64,000 nucleotides of DNA from positions 150,383,283 to 150,447,282 of the forward strand of contig CM061921.1 in NCBI GenBank assembly GCA_031002005.1, written 5' to 3'. The stretch comes from Vandiemenella viatica. Taxonomy: Eukaryota; Arthropoda; Insecta; Orthoptera; Morabidae. This document shows positions 11,220 through 23,219 of this stretch, piece by piece. Positions within the stretch are counted from its first letter, which is position 1, and the number at the start of each line of letters is the position of its first letter. The translations under genes and the position numbers were made by a program. The notes under the pieces are model-generated. The model was given only the letters and a program-made list of their open reading frames with translations, was not told the origin of the DNA and searched no databases.

Positions 11220-11715
11220 GGCAGACTAGAAAGTTGAATGGTCACCTTATTCTTTCTTCTTCCCATTCAAGGATTAGGTCTGTTAACCTTTTACAGTTTC
11301 AGGGACTATTCCCATCTCTTTCTTGGTCCTCCTTTCGGTCTATATTGGTTTACTACTTTTGGTAATCGTGTATCATCCATTCTATACAGATGGTCTCTCC
11401 AATTATTCCTATATTTCTCTATCTTTACATTCATACTATATATATTTTCAACTCCTCTCTTGTAGCCTCGTCTCGTGTTAGATCTAGCCTTGTGCATCCC
11501 TTTACAGATCTTAAAAACTTCATCTCCGCTGATTATTTGCGGCTTTTCTCTCTTCTCTTCATTACCCAAGAATCACTTCCATAGAGAACTGCCATCACTT
11601 TATAGAATTTCATCTTTGTATCTCTGCGCTTCCTATTTCCTAAGATTTTAGCTATCGTTTGACACATCATCTGATACTTGTTTACTTTATCATCAATATT
11701 TTTGCTTATACTATA
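11220..11715 (-). pseudogene. LINE ORF2 C-terminal fragment
   Basis: The minus-strand translation, with about two frameshifts, runs DKVNKYQMMCQTIAKILG, then MKFYKVMAVLYGSDSW, then KIEKYRNNWRDHLYRMDDTR and finally GPRKRWE. This order (YG-S-W, then WR-HL-RM, then P-GRPRKRW) is the conserved region after the reverse transcriptase domain in several insect non-LTR retrotransposons. Only the 3' part of the element is present. It is a different subfamily from the LINE at 26842. Confidence 0.8.
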
Positions 11716-11989
11716 ATTATTACATTTACCGCTTAAGGGTCAAATACAGAAACATGTGTTTCTTAAGTTACAATGTTAGCTAAGTGGAGATCTTAATATT
11801 TAAAATAATACTATTGATTTCGATTATGAATCAGGAGAGATAAATGGCTCATGACAAAAATAGTTCTAGAAATAATGATACATTTACCCTTTAGGGGCCG
11901 AATTTCGAAAAAAAATCGTTCTTAAAATATGATGTTATCAAAGCAGAGACTTAATCTTTAAAGTGACACCTCATTTATCGATTTTGACT

Positions 11990-12115
11990 GAGCGTGGTGG
12001 TGTAACGGTTAGCGTTCTGGCCTCTCACTCCAGGCAAATGCCGGGATGCTTCCTTCAAAAGGCCATTGCCGAATTCCTTCCGATTCCTTACCTCCCATCC
12101 TTCTAAAACGCTAAT
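11990..12115 (+). mobile_element. SINE family B, internally deleted
   Basis: It starts GAGCGTGGTGG and keeps GTTAGCGTTCTGGCCTC, then jumps directly to CACTCCAGGC, so the B-box and about 70 bp are deleted. It continues with ATGCCGGGATGCTTCCTTC. Confidence 0.8.
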
Positions 12116-13070
12116 CCTTACTCGTATTTACTTGTATGGGATCATCACTACTCCTAGCTTACCTTGCCGCCACCTCCCCACCACGTTGCCTAGTGTCGTT
12201 TGGCACTTTACAGCAACAGAAGGGATGCGCACCGCTGCTGCAAACCGATGGCAACAGCGCACGGCTACACACGCCTGTGATGTTTACCGACTCAGAGTGG
12301 GTAGCTCCGTCTCGTCTCCGCTAGCAGAGGCGGCCCTGTTCCCATGGCGTCCCGTCCCGTCCCGTCTCGTCTCTCCTACAAGGGATCGTGGGAATGCACC
12401 TTTAGATGTATCTCTCCAGCCACCTTCGCTACGATGAGATATCGGGTGCAATCTTGTATAGCCAATAACGTGAGTTGGTGGACCGCCTTAGCAGAATATT
12501 CCAAAATTCGAAGGATTGGAGGTTTACGTTTAAAGATGGCTGGGCCAGTGGTCAAGATGTTAGTTTTTGCGGTTTAATTTTAACCAACAAGAAAGCAGTT
12601 ATGCCCTGGTGGGAGATAGTTGCCATCTTGCTCGGAGGCAGCTAAATTCCGTTCAGTTAATAGAGGAGGCCCAAGGTCAGGCAGCATTATCCCCACCCCT
12701 ATTCCCTTACCCCTACATGTTAATAAAACATTCACCAAGTCTCTGCATCCATATCTGGCTTCAGCTCGGAAGTTAAACTGTCGTTTGTGTGGTTGACAAC
12801 GCGATTTGCTTTCCACTGTTATCGCTGCCGTGGCGGCAACAAGCGATTCCTCATCGGTAAAAATTTTGTTTACTGAATGCCATTTCATATGTGAACGCAG
12901 TTTATCTTCAGTGGAGCCATCTGATTTTACCAGTTAACTTTGACATATGGCCAAGCCTTGCCTAGCCAGATGGCATAGTGATTACTATTACCACTGTTAA
13001 AATTGTTGTATTGTTATTAATACTATTATTTTGAGCGAGTGATTCAACTAAGAAGATATCTACATCTAAA
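12116..13070. other. no gene recognised; GC-richer patch
   Basis: 12140-12400 is GC-richer than its surroundings, with a CCCGT pentamer run near 12345-12370. Reading frames here lack any family motif, and I do not call a gene. Confidence 0.35.
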
Positions 13071-13074
13071 TCCA

Positions 13075-13440
13075 TACTCTGCAAATCACAAAAATTGTGG
13101 GTGGCAGAGGGTGCTAAGCACCAATCCTAAACCCGCGCATTCCAATCCCAAATAGCGCGAGGAAAGAAGGAATAGATAAAAGCATCAGTACGGCATCTTA
13201 TTTCTCTAATCTTATCCCTCCGGTCATTGCGACCTAAATAGGTTGGCGGAAGAAGTATTTCATTGCACTCGAAATTTAAATTTTTTCACATATTCTCCAA
13301 TAAATTCGAACGCAAGCTAAGTCATCTGTCTTCCAAACTATGCCAGCCCAATCTATGTATCAATTCTGTGACGCTTTCATAAGAGCTGTAGCAACAAGTC
13401 ATGAATCAAGCGGTTCTCCTCTGCACCCTCTCCACTGAGT
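13075..13440 (-). pseudogene. CR1/Jockey-like LINE 3' end
   Basis: On the minus strand the sequence encodes DKIREIRCRTDAFIYSFFPR, then AIWDWN, then CDLQSMDLDVDIF, with stops. The FFPR..I.DWN pattern is the usual C-terminus of CR1/Jockey-type ORF2 proteins. The nucleotide phrase ACTCTGCAAATCAC...GGGTGGCAGAGGGT resembles a very common orthopteran repeat known to me only from memory. Confidence 0.65.
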
Positions 13441-13444
13441 CAAT

Positions 13445-14490
13445 CAGAACCTTGCGATATGCAATGAATATAAGCATAGTCGTTTTTGAATTTATATTCC
13501 GTCTTTGTGGTGAAAGGATCACTTTGTGTTGTTTAAATAAATTGTTTTTTTTTTTAATCTACCTCTCTCTACCGCGATCAAGATTAGCCTTTATCCCAAA
13601 TATGTTATGGTGAAAAAAGTCAAGTCGTCATTTTTCTAAACCATTAAATTAGATAGATTTATGTTTCGTGCCTCCGCCACTACTTGCGTAGTTTTGTAAA
13701 ACTCCTTTCTACTCAAGCTTAATCTTTACGTGTATTTGTCATTTACAGCTCTTTAATTCCTCAGTTGTAGAACTTGCAATCTACTTCCTTCAAGTTCTCT
13801 GATAGATTCAACAATTCCCGTGTGTATGGTAGTGAAATGTTTCAGCATTCGTCTTATAACCGCGTTTGCTAGCGAAGTGTCCGTTGTTTATTAAAAACGC
13901 TGCGACGGCTGTCAAAGTTCTGAGAAAAGCGGTAAGATTGTTCTAAAATCAAGCTATTTCGTTATTTCGATGGTAAAGGCTCATGTGGTCGTAATACCAT
14001 AGTGCCCCCCCCCCCCCCCTGTGGTAGCCACTTAAACATAAGCCGGTATATCTACCGGGGACAGGGGACCTACAGTTAAACGTGGAATCCGAACCACGGA
14101 AGCGTTCTGGATTACTTCATGTTACACAGCAAGCTGTACCACAGGTGATTAACTGTAGAACTCTGCTTCGTCTCTGTATGCCCGTGATACTCTTGAATAC
14201 TGGAACATATTTTGTTTAGTCCTGGGTAATATTCTGTGAGCTGATGGTCTATTATATCTTGAATTTAGTGTACCTTCCACCAGTTATGCTGACACCTGAG
14301 GTAGTCGTGTCTAGAGCGACGCACAATAGAAATGCGAGAGGTCTATTTAATTTTGACTCTGACTGTATCTCTCCCTGTCAATGTCACGTAAGCTCTAGTG
14401 ATTTCGTGATTTTCATTTATGCTGTGCTAATGGAGTAATGAGTTTTCTCAGCGACTACGTGCGTCAAAAATTTGCAATTATTACATATAT
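13445..14490. other. unassigned DNA with a poly-C tract
   Basis: There is a C-run near 14004-14020. Nothing else is supported. Confidence 0.35.
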
Positions 14491-14499
14491 CTTTTGATT

Positions 14500-14681
14500 T
14501 AGTAGTAAAGGATCTTAGGGCTTGGCATCCGAATCCCAGTCTAACCATAATTTCCAGTTTTTAATGGTTTCTTGACACCACTACAGTCGTATGCCAGCCT
14601 GGTTCCTTCAAAAGACTATAGCCGAATTATTTGCGGCCCCACCATTCTCTTCCGGCTCTACTGATCTCGATGTTGACAAGT
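14500..14681 (+). mobile_element. SINE family B, heavily decayed
   Basis: The order GGCATCCGAATCCCAG, CCAGTTTTTAATGGTTTC, GCCTGGTTCCTTCAAAAG, then CTCGATGTTGAC follows the family B consensus with many changes. A hAT MITE is inserted at its 3' end. Confidence 0.6.
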
Positions 14682-14943
14682 CAGGGACGGATACAGGGGG
14701 GGGGGGCTAGGGGGCTCAAGCCCCCCCCCCCCAAAAGTATCTAGGTCCACCCCCGACTTTGGAGACTTTCTTTTTTTTAGTCCTACTAATCGGAGTACCG
14801 TGGAGACTATAAAGACTACTCCTTGGCCGACTCAAGCCCCCCCCCCCTCCCACCTCCAACCAAAATCCACTCAAGCCAAGCCCCCCCCCCAAACCAAAGT
14901 CCACTCAAGCCCGACCGAAACCAAAATTCTGGATCAGTCACTG
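14682..14943. mobile_element. hAT-type MITE, poly-C rich
   Basis: Termini are CAGGGACGGATACAG and, inverted, CAGTGACTGATCCAG. A perfect 8-bp duplication, TGACAAGT, lies at 14674-14681 and 14944-14951. The interior has repeated C-runs joined by CTCAAGC and no coding frame. Confidence 0.9.
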
Positions 14944-14951
14944 TGACAAGT

Positions 14952-16450
14952 CGTATAGCCCTAGACAAAAAAAGTAGTAAAAGAGGAATTAAATATTAGA
15001 TCGGGTTTTGGTCCAGTTTCCAAAAACTAAAAAATAACTCCCATGACTAGTACGTCCAGCTTTAGAATACTGAAATGCTTTGTTGGAATCATAAAGGAGT
15101 TTCAATGTGGCACCCGTCTTTTACACTTTAGTCTATTTGCCGAAACGAAAGAACTGTAGTTGCTAAAATCCATTGAAAGTGTGAAATATTGCATTTTCCT
15201 GCATTTGTGGCAAAATGCGGTTGGGCATAGAGACTTAACAGCGACGCAAACCCCCTCTGTGCTGCGGATTATAGTGTTTGCGTAGATGTTTGCGTCTGTA
15301 TTACCGTGTATTAGCGGACAAACCGTAACCAGATGTATTCGTTGTGACAAAGCAGTTATTGCAGTATTTAGAACCTTTCATTATAAGTCTGTGTTAGTTT
15401 CACATTAGATGTTACACCATCAATTTGAAAGAAAAATTACAATGTGAAATACATATAAATGGCTTTACTAATGAAAATTTCTTGGATTAGAACAGTTTCC
15501 TCAGGCCAATAAATAAAACGCTTCATATTTTATCTCGTTTGAAGGTTTTGACAGTTTGAAGTCTCTTGCTTATTTTTCGATATGTTTCTCAGATTCTGCT
15601 CTTTTTAAGCATCTTTATCTGCAAAATATGTAGCCGGGGAACTGGAATGACTGATGTTGCGTCTTTTTATCCAAAAAACAGCGAAAAATGTAAAACACGT
15701 TGAAATAAAATTTACTACAAGATTTAATCAATCAAAGTGTTTTGTTAGTCATAACTTATTCAAATATTCATTTAACATTAATTCAGATTTGATACCAGCA
15801 ACAGTTCAGTTACTTAAGTCATTTTTTTCACCAGTTTTGTCGATATTCGTATCTTTTTGGTGTGACCCGCTCTGTTTCATTTGTTAAAAGTAGCTAATAT
15901 TGTACTTGTGTTGATTTTTAACAGCTCTGAAACAATTATCAACCGTTTATACTGTTTGGGTATACCGGACGTGATTTTATATTTCATTCTATGTACCTGC
16001 CACTGAAAAGTTGTTTGCTGAATTACACAGTGGTTAAAACTAAGTGAAAAATTTTTTAGCTTGAATTTATTTAAGTTCAAAACACTTCTCCCCTGCATAG
16101 CTCTGTTCGTTAGTACATTTTTTTCCACAAAATTGTGAAAAGATCGCTTTTCTAAGTAAAACTGGTTTTCGTGCATTGTCTTAGGACAAGTGATACGACT
16201 GTGGAATTTTCAACGAGTTTTCCTTTTAACCACTCGTTATAAACACTTGATTGTTTTACAGACTGCAAATATTTTCTCAGTGATAGCTGAACAATGTGGT
16301 AGATAGGCAATAAAAGCTCAACCACACACATTGTTGCCCAGCAGGTTGGTAAAATGCTTTAAACGTGTCTGTCATCCTTATTACTTCTCTTAGTCTCTTT
16401 TCTATTTTTATATAGGCGGCTGTTTCAATGCTAACTAGTTTTTCGCATCA
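14952..16450. other. no feature recognised
   Basis: Moderately AT-rich DNA with only chance frames on either strand and no terminal repeats found. Confidence 0.4.
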
Positions 16451-16461
16451 AGAATACTTTT

Positions 16462-16703
16462 ACCGAGCGTGGTGGGTGAACGATTGACGTTCTGCCCTCG
16501 CATTCAGGAGGACGCAGGTTCGAATCCCCGTCCGGGCATCCAGATTTGGGTTTTCCATGGTTTCCCTAAATCACTCCAGGTGAATGCCGGGATGCTGCCT
16601 TCAAAAAGGCCATGGCCGAATTCCTTCCCGTTCCATGTCCCCAGTCCCATCCCGCCTCTAATGACCATAGCCGTCGACGAGGCGTAAAGCAATAAGTAAA
16701 AAA
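16462..16703 (+). mobile_element. SINE family B, well preserved
   Basis: It has the GAGCGTGGTGGGTGAACG head, B-box GTTCGAATCCC, the GGGATGCTGCCTTCAAAAAG body and the CGTCGACGAGGCGTAAAGC tail. It is flanked by AGAATACTTTT at 16451-16461 and 16704-16714. This is the best reference copy in the window. Confidence 0.92.
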
Positions 16704-16714
16704 AGAATACTTTT

Positions 16715-17560
16715 TCTAGAAACGTATTAACGTAAGAGGCAGAATTGCCAACTCAAACGTATCTAAACTCACTTTTCTCTTTCGACAAAGATGGACTGTA
16801 AGGACCATAGCCCTTCACAGACCGAAAGCCTAATAAAAGACACCACTCAAGCCAGTGATTTTTCTTTTGTTGATATTTACTGATATCGTTCAATGCAAAT
16901 TTAAATGCTTTATAATATTGGTTTTCCTTAAATTGATCTTATTTATGATAATTGCTGTTTGGGACAATTGTTCTGCGGGGAACACAAAAGCTCATTTGTT
17001 ATCATTCACAAACAAAAGTTCAAGGCTTTATTTACTTTTAACACATGTAATTAAAAGATCATTTGTGTTGGCTAGTCACAGAGCGTGGATAATTAGGACA
17101 TGTTACGGTCCTTTGTCCATGGTGAACAGTTTCTTTAGCGCTTCATGCGAGTCGGCCGGTGCGACGCGACGTGTTGGAGGCTGTCTAGACTCCAGCTGAC
17201 GTCTCCAGGTCTGGCCCCCTGTGTGGATGCTCTCAATGTTTTTCGTCGTCCACGAAGAAGGGGTGGACGAACCATTCAGGGCCCGCCTTGCAATTGGTAG
17301 GCGACAATAGAACAATGAAACATTACATAGGCGTTTAATTGAGGCCATGTATGATATCTATTTACGCGCCGCATTAAACACTCATTTCACCGTTAAGAAG
17401 CTTGGGGTTACAACCACAAAGTGCATGGAAATCCTACACATAATCAAAATTACCATCCAACTTGATTATCATTAAAGAAAACAGTCAAGGAGATGAGTTA
17501 CTTATCAACTGGATGTTTTGGGCCATTTCCTCAATTGAGATGTAATCACTTTGTATGAAT
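16715..17560. other. unassigned DNA; GC-richer island 17100-17320
   Basis: 17100-17320 is GC-richer and has open frames on both strands, the longest on the minus strand at 17348-17103. No motif is recognised. A host exon cannot be excluded but is not supported. Confidence 0.3.
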
Positions 17561-18873
17561 AACTAGCTGATACCCGCCACTTCGTACGCGTGGATTAAGA
17601 ATTTCTTAGCCAGAATTGAATATAGAAAGTTGTTGGTAACGAAGGATTGGTCAGAAACAACACCGAGTCGGCATAATATGGCAGGAAAGCCATCACTATA
17701 TCAATCTACCATCGAACCTGTCTCTTGAAGAGAATCAATTTCCAACATATTTAAAAACAGAAAAAGAAACGACGGTGAGGGGATTGGGAGGGGGGTTGTT
17801 AACTAAGGGAAACTTTATTTCAGCTTGGTCTTTTCTTCTTTCGTCAGCATGAGCATCCGATTCTTGGGTTCTAATAACTTTAGCTGCTCGTGCTCTGCTA
17901 GGGCTACAACTTAGGCCAGTTTACGCCCACAAGGCATGTCAAAAAAGAAGGCAATATAAACTGGTGCCAGAAACATTTAAGCAGACACAAAGTAATAGGC
18001 CAGACAAAATCGACATCTATAGTAAATAATACGATTTTTCTCTAAACGAAATTTACCAACAAATTATACACTAACATAATGCGCGAGAAGCATAGCTTGA
18101 GCAAGCGACGTAACATTACAGACTAACACACACATCCGTCTCTCTCTGTCACCATTCAATAAGTTCTTAAAATTTCGTTACAACTGTTATTCATACCGAA
18201 AAAAATTTTTCCTGTGCCCTCCCTAAAGATTTTCTTATTAAATTCCGTCAATATCGGTACAGGCGTTTAGTTGTCAAAACGTAACAAAAGACAGAGACTT
18301 ACCTCCGCATTTATAGTATTATTACTGCAGATCACACACACACTCACTGCGAATCACCCCTTACGGATTAATATAACGTAAAAATGTGTACACCTACAGC
18401 ATTGCAAGACTATCTACGATTTGCCTCGCATTGCACCCCTAACTTTGTGATATCTACAGTTTAACATTCAATCCGAATAACCGACGGCCCAGGCGTGACT
18501 CTTGCGATCAAAAACAATTTTTAAAAATCTTAGCCTCAACGGAGATTTGAACCAGAGACCACGACCCAAACATTAGTAAGCAAGCGCTTTAACCACTGAA
18601 CTACCTGACCGCTGCACGAATAAACAGTACAGATACCTCCATATCCAACGCGTCTGTCTATCGCCGTTCAGTAACTTTTCTAAATTATAAGACATCGTGT
18701 ATTATTTATACAGATAATTTTTCAACCAAACGTAGACAGTATTTTTCTCCTTGTTTCAAAGGATAAGAGTTCAAAGTTTCATTGAGATCGGATGAAAACT
18801 GTGGTTTTGTATGAAGAACAAACGAACAAACAAACAAACAAACATTCATCTTTTTATATATATATATATAGAT
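17561..18873 (+). repeat. dispersed repeat with AT microsatellite tail
   Basis: It begins CTAGCTGATACCCGCCACTT and ends with a Ser/Ile-like AAGTTTCATTGAGATCGG block, (CAAA)n and (TA)n at about 18856-18870. This start and end pairing is common in arthropod dispersed repeats. The exact class (LINE 3' region or Helitron-like) is not clear to me. Confidence 0.5.
18531..18612 (-). repeat. tRNA-like SINE head
   Basis: On the minus strand there is an A-box-like TAGTTCAGTGGTTAAAGCG and a B-box GGTTCAAATC at tRNA spacing. The acceptor ends do not pair, so this is a SINE or tRNA pseudogene, not a functional tRNA. Confidence 0.6.
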
Positions 18874-18900
18874 TAATATCACACCTATGCAATTGAATTT

Positions 18901-18965
18901 GCTTATTTGTTGTTTATTTTTCCGAACGCGTTTCACTTCATTTTCTGAGGCATCTTTAGCGGTTC
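18901..18965 (-). repeat. solo Penelope-like 3' tail
   Basis: The minus strand reads GATGCCTC, then AGTGAAACGCGTTCGG, then AAAATAAACAAC. This is the same tail signature as at 1640-1665, without an attached coding region. Confidence 0.5.
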
Positions 18966-19402
18966 TATCTGTCGAGTGTGTATACATGTAATTATTTTGT
19001 GTTACGACTTACACAACGAAATTATGGTGTAAATGTAAACTTAATTATATTTTTATAGTTTCAAATTTGCTTGTATTTATTCACTAGCTGCATTTTTCTG
19101 CATCTGTGATCTTCGCTCTCACAGTATTGGAACTGTATTATAGTGTTCTGACTTCTGTCAGTATGTCTGTTGCCATTTCATACACTGACCGTGGCAAACG
19201 AGCCCTTCCCCTTTTATTGCTTGATACATAGCTGTAGGACCTACCCAGACAGAATCTGCTCTTATCAAATATGATTTCACTTTGTAACTAGTGGTTTATT
19301 CTTATAAATTTACCATACTCGAAACATAATGGGAAGACTTACAGGGTATGCGAATAATTTGTATACATTCTTATTGCCTAGAACTGTATTCTGTCTCCAA
19401 CC

Positions 19403-19638
19403 AAGCGTGGTGGGTGAGCGGTAACGCTATGGCCTCGCATTCGGGAAGACATGGGTTCGAATCCCCGTCCTACTATCCAGATTTAGGTTTTCCATGGATT
19501 CCCGAAATCACTCCAGGCTAATGCTAGGGTGGTTCCTTCAAAAGTCTATGGGCGAATTCCTTCCCGTTCCTTGTCCCCAGTCCTTTCCCGCCTCTAATGA
19601 CCTCGGCGTCGACGAGGCGTAACACCACAACAAAAAAA
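19403..19638 (+). mobile_element. SINE family B
   Basis: AAGCGTGGTGGGTGAGCGG head, GGTTCGAATCCCCG B-box and GGCGTCGACGAGGCGTAACA tail. The flanks ATTCTGTCT and ATTCCATCT suggest a decayed duplication. Confidence 0.85.
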
Positions 19639-19639
19639 T

Positions 19640-20264
19640 ATTCCATCTAATATCTCCAACTGAGTAAAAGATATTTTTTCCCATCTGCATGTGTATACGT
19701 TTTCTTGTCCCGCCTTGTTGAATATAAGTGTTTCCTGTAGATCTTCATATATTGTAATCGGATTTACTGGACTATAATTTCCTGATTTCGGCTCACATAT
19801 CGTATCTACTTTCGGCTCATATACTTGTTATGAACGGGATGTAGTTTGCCAGGTGGTAGAGAAATCTGTTCCTTTGACCGACACAAGTCCCACCCTTCCC
19901 ATGCTAGGTGGTGAGGGGTGACCCTAGCGGCCTTATCGTTTCTTTGTCGGTGCGTTTATCTGAGCGTCTTCCTTTTGTGTCTCCTTCTCACCAACCATCG
20001 TTTCTTGTTTTACCGCTGCGTTGTATTATGTTTCTTTGAATATTGCGGCATGCAGTACATCCATGCGGCTTCGAGAAAGATTTTTCTTCTTGGTGTCTTT
20101 ATCCTCTTCAGTATTAGATTCGTTGTTGTTCCCATTTTTCGGAGCTTCTAATGACTGAGGTCAACGGGTTATCCATAATCAATTCCCCTGTACTTTACAT
20201 CATCGTTTGATATGTTAAATACTCCTTGCAATTCTTTTTACATACTTTCGTCCGCTGGGCACAC
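19640..20264. other. probable continuation of LINE debris
   Basis: No clear domain. By position it would be the ORF1-ORF2 junction of the minus-strand LINE whose ORF1 lies at 20265-21100, but I cannot read an endonuclease here. Confidence 0.3.
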
Positions 20265-21100
20265 GGTATGTTAACTGCCGTATTGGATTTCTTATTCCTT
20301 TTTTATTGCCTGCTTCACCTCAGTCACTATATGCGAGGTCGGCATGTTGACAATGTTTAGTTATATGTTATAGGTACTGACATTTCAGGTACCTGGGCAG
20401 AGGTATAATCCTTTTCTGACATAGCCGTGAGTTCTACATATACATTTCTTTGTTGTAATATCATATTCGCGACTCTTGTATTTACTTCCACCATATGGTG
20501 AACCGCTCCTTTGTTGCGACATTCAGTTTTGAAACTCGTCTTAAAACCTTCTACAAACTCATCTTTAGCCATATTTTCTTCATATTTTTGGTCTATATTA
20601 TCTCAACTAGCCTTTCTGAATCAACGGAAATTGGTACATTGTATAAGATTACCAATCTTCTTTTCTTTTGTTGGAAGGTAGCACTTCATTTCATTACGTA
20701 CTTCTTTTTTTTTCCTATCACCTTTTTGAAATATGTTTCGCTATTCCTTTCCACAATTAATTTTTTGTTTGCTGTCTTTATTTAGTGATATTAATTTTAT
20801 CTTTTTTGGGGTTTTAGAATTTTCTTGACTTTTTCTGCTACATTTTTAGATCTCTCTCTTGTTAGCTGAGATGAAGACCACACAAACAGATAATGACGTT
20901 CCTGTTGTTCAGTTTTGGCTTGGTGACACTGGCTGCCACCGTCGTATAATTAATTGTAGGCTGTGTTGTTCTACTTTCTTGCACTTCTTGCCTTAATCGG
21001 ATTTTTTTCCATCTCTAATTGTTATTCTGCCCTCTAGATTGGATGCGGCTATTACCCATGAATTTAATTCTTCTTTTAGCTCCCGCATCCTACGCTCCAT
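20265..21100 (-). pseudogene. LINE ORF1 (gag-like) with zinc knuckles, decayed
   Basis: The minus-strand frames give KEELNSWVIAASNLEGRI, then TINYTTVAASVTKPKLNNR, then MAKDEFVEGFKTSFKTECRN, HHMVEVNTRVANMILQQRNV and YVELTAMSEKDY. A one-base shift then reads LKCQYLxHITKHC and a second knuckle-like CGEAGHKK-type stretch with stops. The layout (coiled N-part, a domain ending with VEV..RV...L...VYV, then CCHC knuckles) is that of nucleic-acid-binding ORF1 proteins of Jockey/CR1/I-type LINEs. At least three frameshifts and several stops make it dead. Confidence 0.7.
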
Positions 21101-22364
21101 AATCTACTGACTTTTTTTGATTGTTCAGGTACTTAGTTGTTCTACGAACCAGTCCTGCCCTGGACCAAGGGTCATGGACTACCACCGTTGGTTCTACTAG
21201 CCAATGCCAGTCAAGTGATCCATTCAGAAAACACTGCAATCTGCATTTTCAGACAGAGTCCTCCGCTCAAGAGCCCCCCGTAAAGCATAGCCAAAAACAA
21301 AAGATAGAACAGCGGCAGCAGCGTCGGTTACACAAACTATCATATTGTAAGTAAGTTGTTTTCAGCTGTATACATTTACAGCAAGGATCATTATTTTGTT
21401 GATATTTCTACCTTACTCTCAGTTAACTGGACTTTTATTGAACATGGGAGGAAATATTTGCGGTTCCATGTGAAAATTTGGGTTTTCTGATCAAGTAGCA
21501 AAGACAGTGTCATTATTCAAACACTCTTACCTCACAGGGGAAGATGAAATGTGGATACTTTCAATATTGTGTGTACCAGCAGAACTCTTAAATACCAACA
21601 GGGTGTGAGAATTCGATTCGAAACAGAGGTCAATATATACTTCAATGAAATATCTTTAGTTCGGCAAAGATTTTTGTCTTGTTGTCGAGCTACTGCACCA
21701 CGAGAATATTAAAAAACAAATACTGATGACGCAGTTTAGCTAACATAACCCGTCTGCGGAAAATCTGAAGCTGTGTTTATAAAAACCATGGTGCCAACAA
21801 CCTTTGCATGGTTTACGTATGTTTTATTTCTCAAAATGTGTTAGAAATCCGTTAGAAATATAACAAGGGGGCTTTGCTCTACTGAGGCCATTTGTCGTTT
21901 TTAAAGGTTGAATAACCGATACTTATAGCAAGAACCGGCCAATGAAGTTAATTTAGCGTCATATTTCTCCTTACTGTTCTGATATGATGTTAACTTTCCG
22001 CTCGTCCCCAATAAAGATAACTTGATGATATGCACCTCAAAGTTTGGCCCGGACTCTAACAACTCGTGAAAACCCTGTCAAAATCAGTTCAGTAGTTTTC
22101 AAGTTATGCCAGATTGTAGGTAAACATTTTTTATGTTCGCAACAGATTTTCCTGTTCCGGCGTTATAAGATATGCCTCAGGTTTTTTCCCACAGCTTTTG
22201 CCAGACGAAGTGCAGCAACCCAACGTCGTACTGACTTAACAAGTCGTCAGAAACCTGCTGAACAAATATTCAGCCATGTTTCCTTTACAGCCATCCATAA
22301 CTGCGAAAGTGTTGCCAGTGTAGGACATTGTTTACGAACTGACCATCCTATCATATCCCAAATA
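21101..22364. other. no feature recognised
   Basis: Frames at 21121-21354 and 22044-22382 lack any motif I can name. No inverted termini are seen. Confidence 0.35.
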
Positions 22365-23217
22365 CGAGAGAGATTCAAATGAAAACCTTAAAAGTGTAAT
22401 ATAAAATCGGAAGTGCCCTCAAGTGGTCTGTAAGTTGGTGCGCTTGTTTGAAATAATGTGCCGGATGTCCCTACTAGTGTTGTAAAAAAACGGTTTTTTT
22501 CTGACTTGAAAAAAAAAATCATTGAAAAAAACTGTGAAAAAAATTATGTTACCTATATAGATACATTTATGAATCACTATGTAAGACATTATATGATTTA
22601 GTAAGATTTAAAACACACATGTAAATGTAAGTTCCATAAATGAAACTATAATTTATCAAATATATAGTTTTCTAGAAAAAAAAAACAAATTTAGAAAAAA
22701 AAACCAGGGTGCTAGGTTTTTTTTTTCATGTTTTTTTTCACAAATCTGAATTTTTCTTTTTTTTTTTCAATTTGCAACACTAGTCCCTACAGCATAATGT
22801 AGATGCACAAGAAAATGGCCCGCCCCACTACCAGCGTGTACCAGAGGAGAACAGCGTTCGGTGATTAGATTTTTGCAAAGGGAAGGTGCAAAAATATAAA
22901 TATTTATCGCAGAATGAAGGTACGGTACGGGGATGCCAGTTTGTCACAGCGGCAAGTGTTTGACTGGTTCGCAAATGGTGTGACGTCAGTTGTTGATTCT
23001 CCGCGCCCTGGCCAGGCACATCTTGCCGTGACTCCCAGCAGCAGTTGAAGCCATCGCCCGACCTTGCCCCAAGTGATTTCCATATGTTTGGACCGCTAAA
23101 AGAAGAAGCACTTTCTGGGACGAAATTTCAATCCGTGGTGCATACAGGTGACTTGTATGTGTGCACAATACATAAAATTTAAAACAATAATTAAGGTTTA
23201 CATTTGACTCTCCCTCG
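22365..23217 (+). mobile_element. mariner-type element, deletion derivative
   Basis: Inverted ends of the form CGAGRG-GAGTCAAATG-AAACC lie inside TA dinucleotides at 22363-22364 and 23218-23219. It is the same family as 40971-41822. The remnant transposase on the + strand reads VIRFLQREGAK near 22860, then MKVRYGDASLSQRQVFDWFA and VDSPRPGQ (the second helix-turn-helix and linker). It then jumps to NLAPSDFHMFG-like sequence near 23070, where the third catalytic Asp lies. The intervening catalytic region is deleted and stops are present. A hAT MITE is nested at 22475-22782. Confidence 0.85.
22475..22782. mobile_element. hAT-type MITE nested in mariner
   Basis: Inverted ends are TAGTGTTG and CAACACTA. 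A perfect 8-bp duplication, GTCCCTAC, lies at 22467-22474 and 22783-22790. The interior is nearly all A- and T-runs able to fold on themselves. Confidence 0.88.
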
Positions 23218-23219
23218 TA

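Noticed and set aside
12066..12437. Open frames in a GC-richer patch
   Set aside because: They overlap a SINE remnant and simple repeats, read in several frames equally well, and show no family motif.
17103..17348. Minus-strand open frame in a GC-rich island
   Set aside because: No recognisable domain and no clear splice sites. Left as unassigned DNA.
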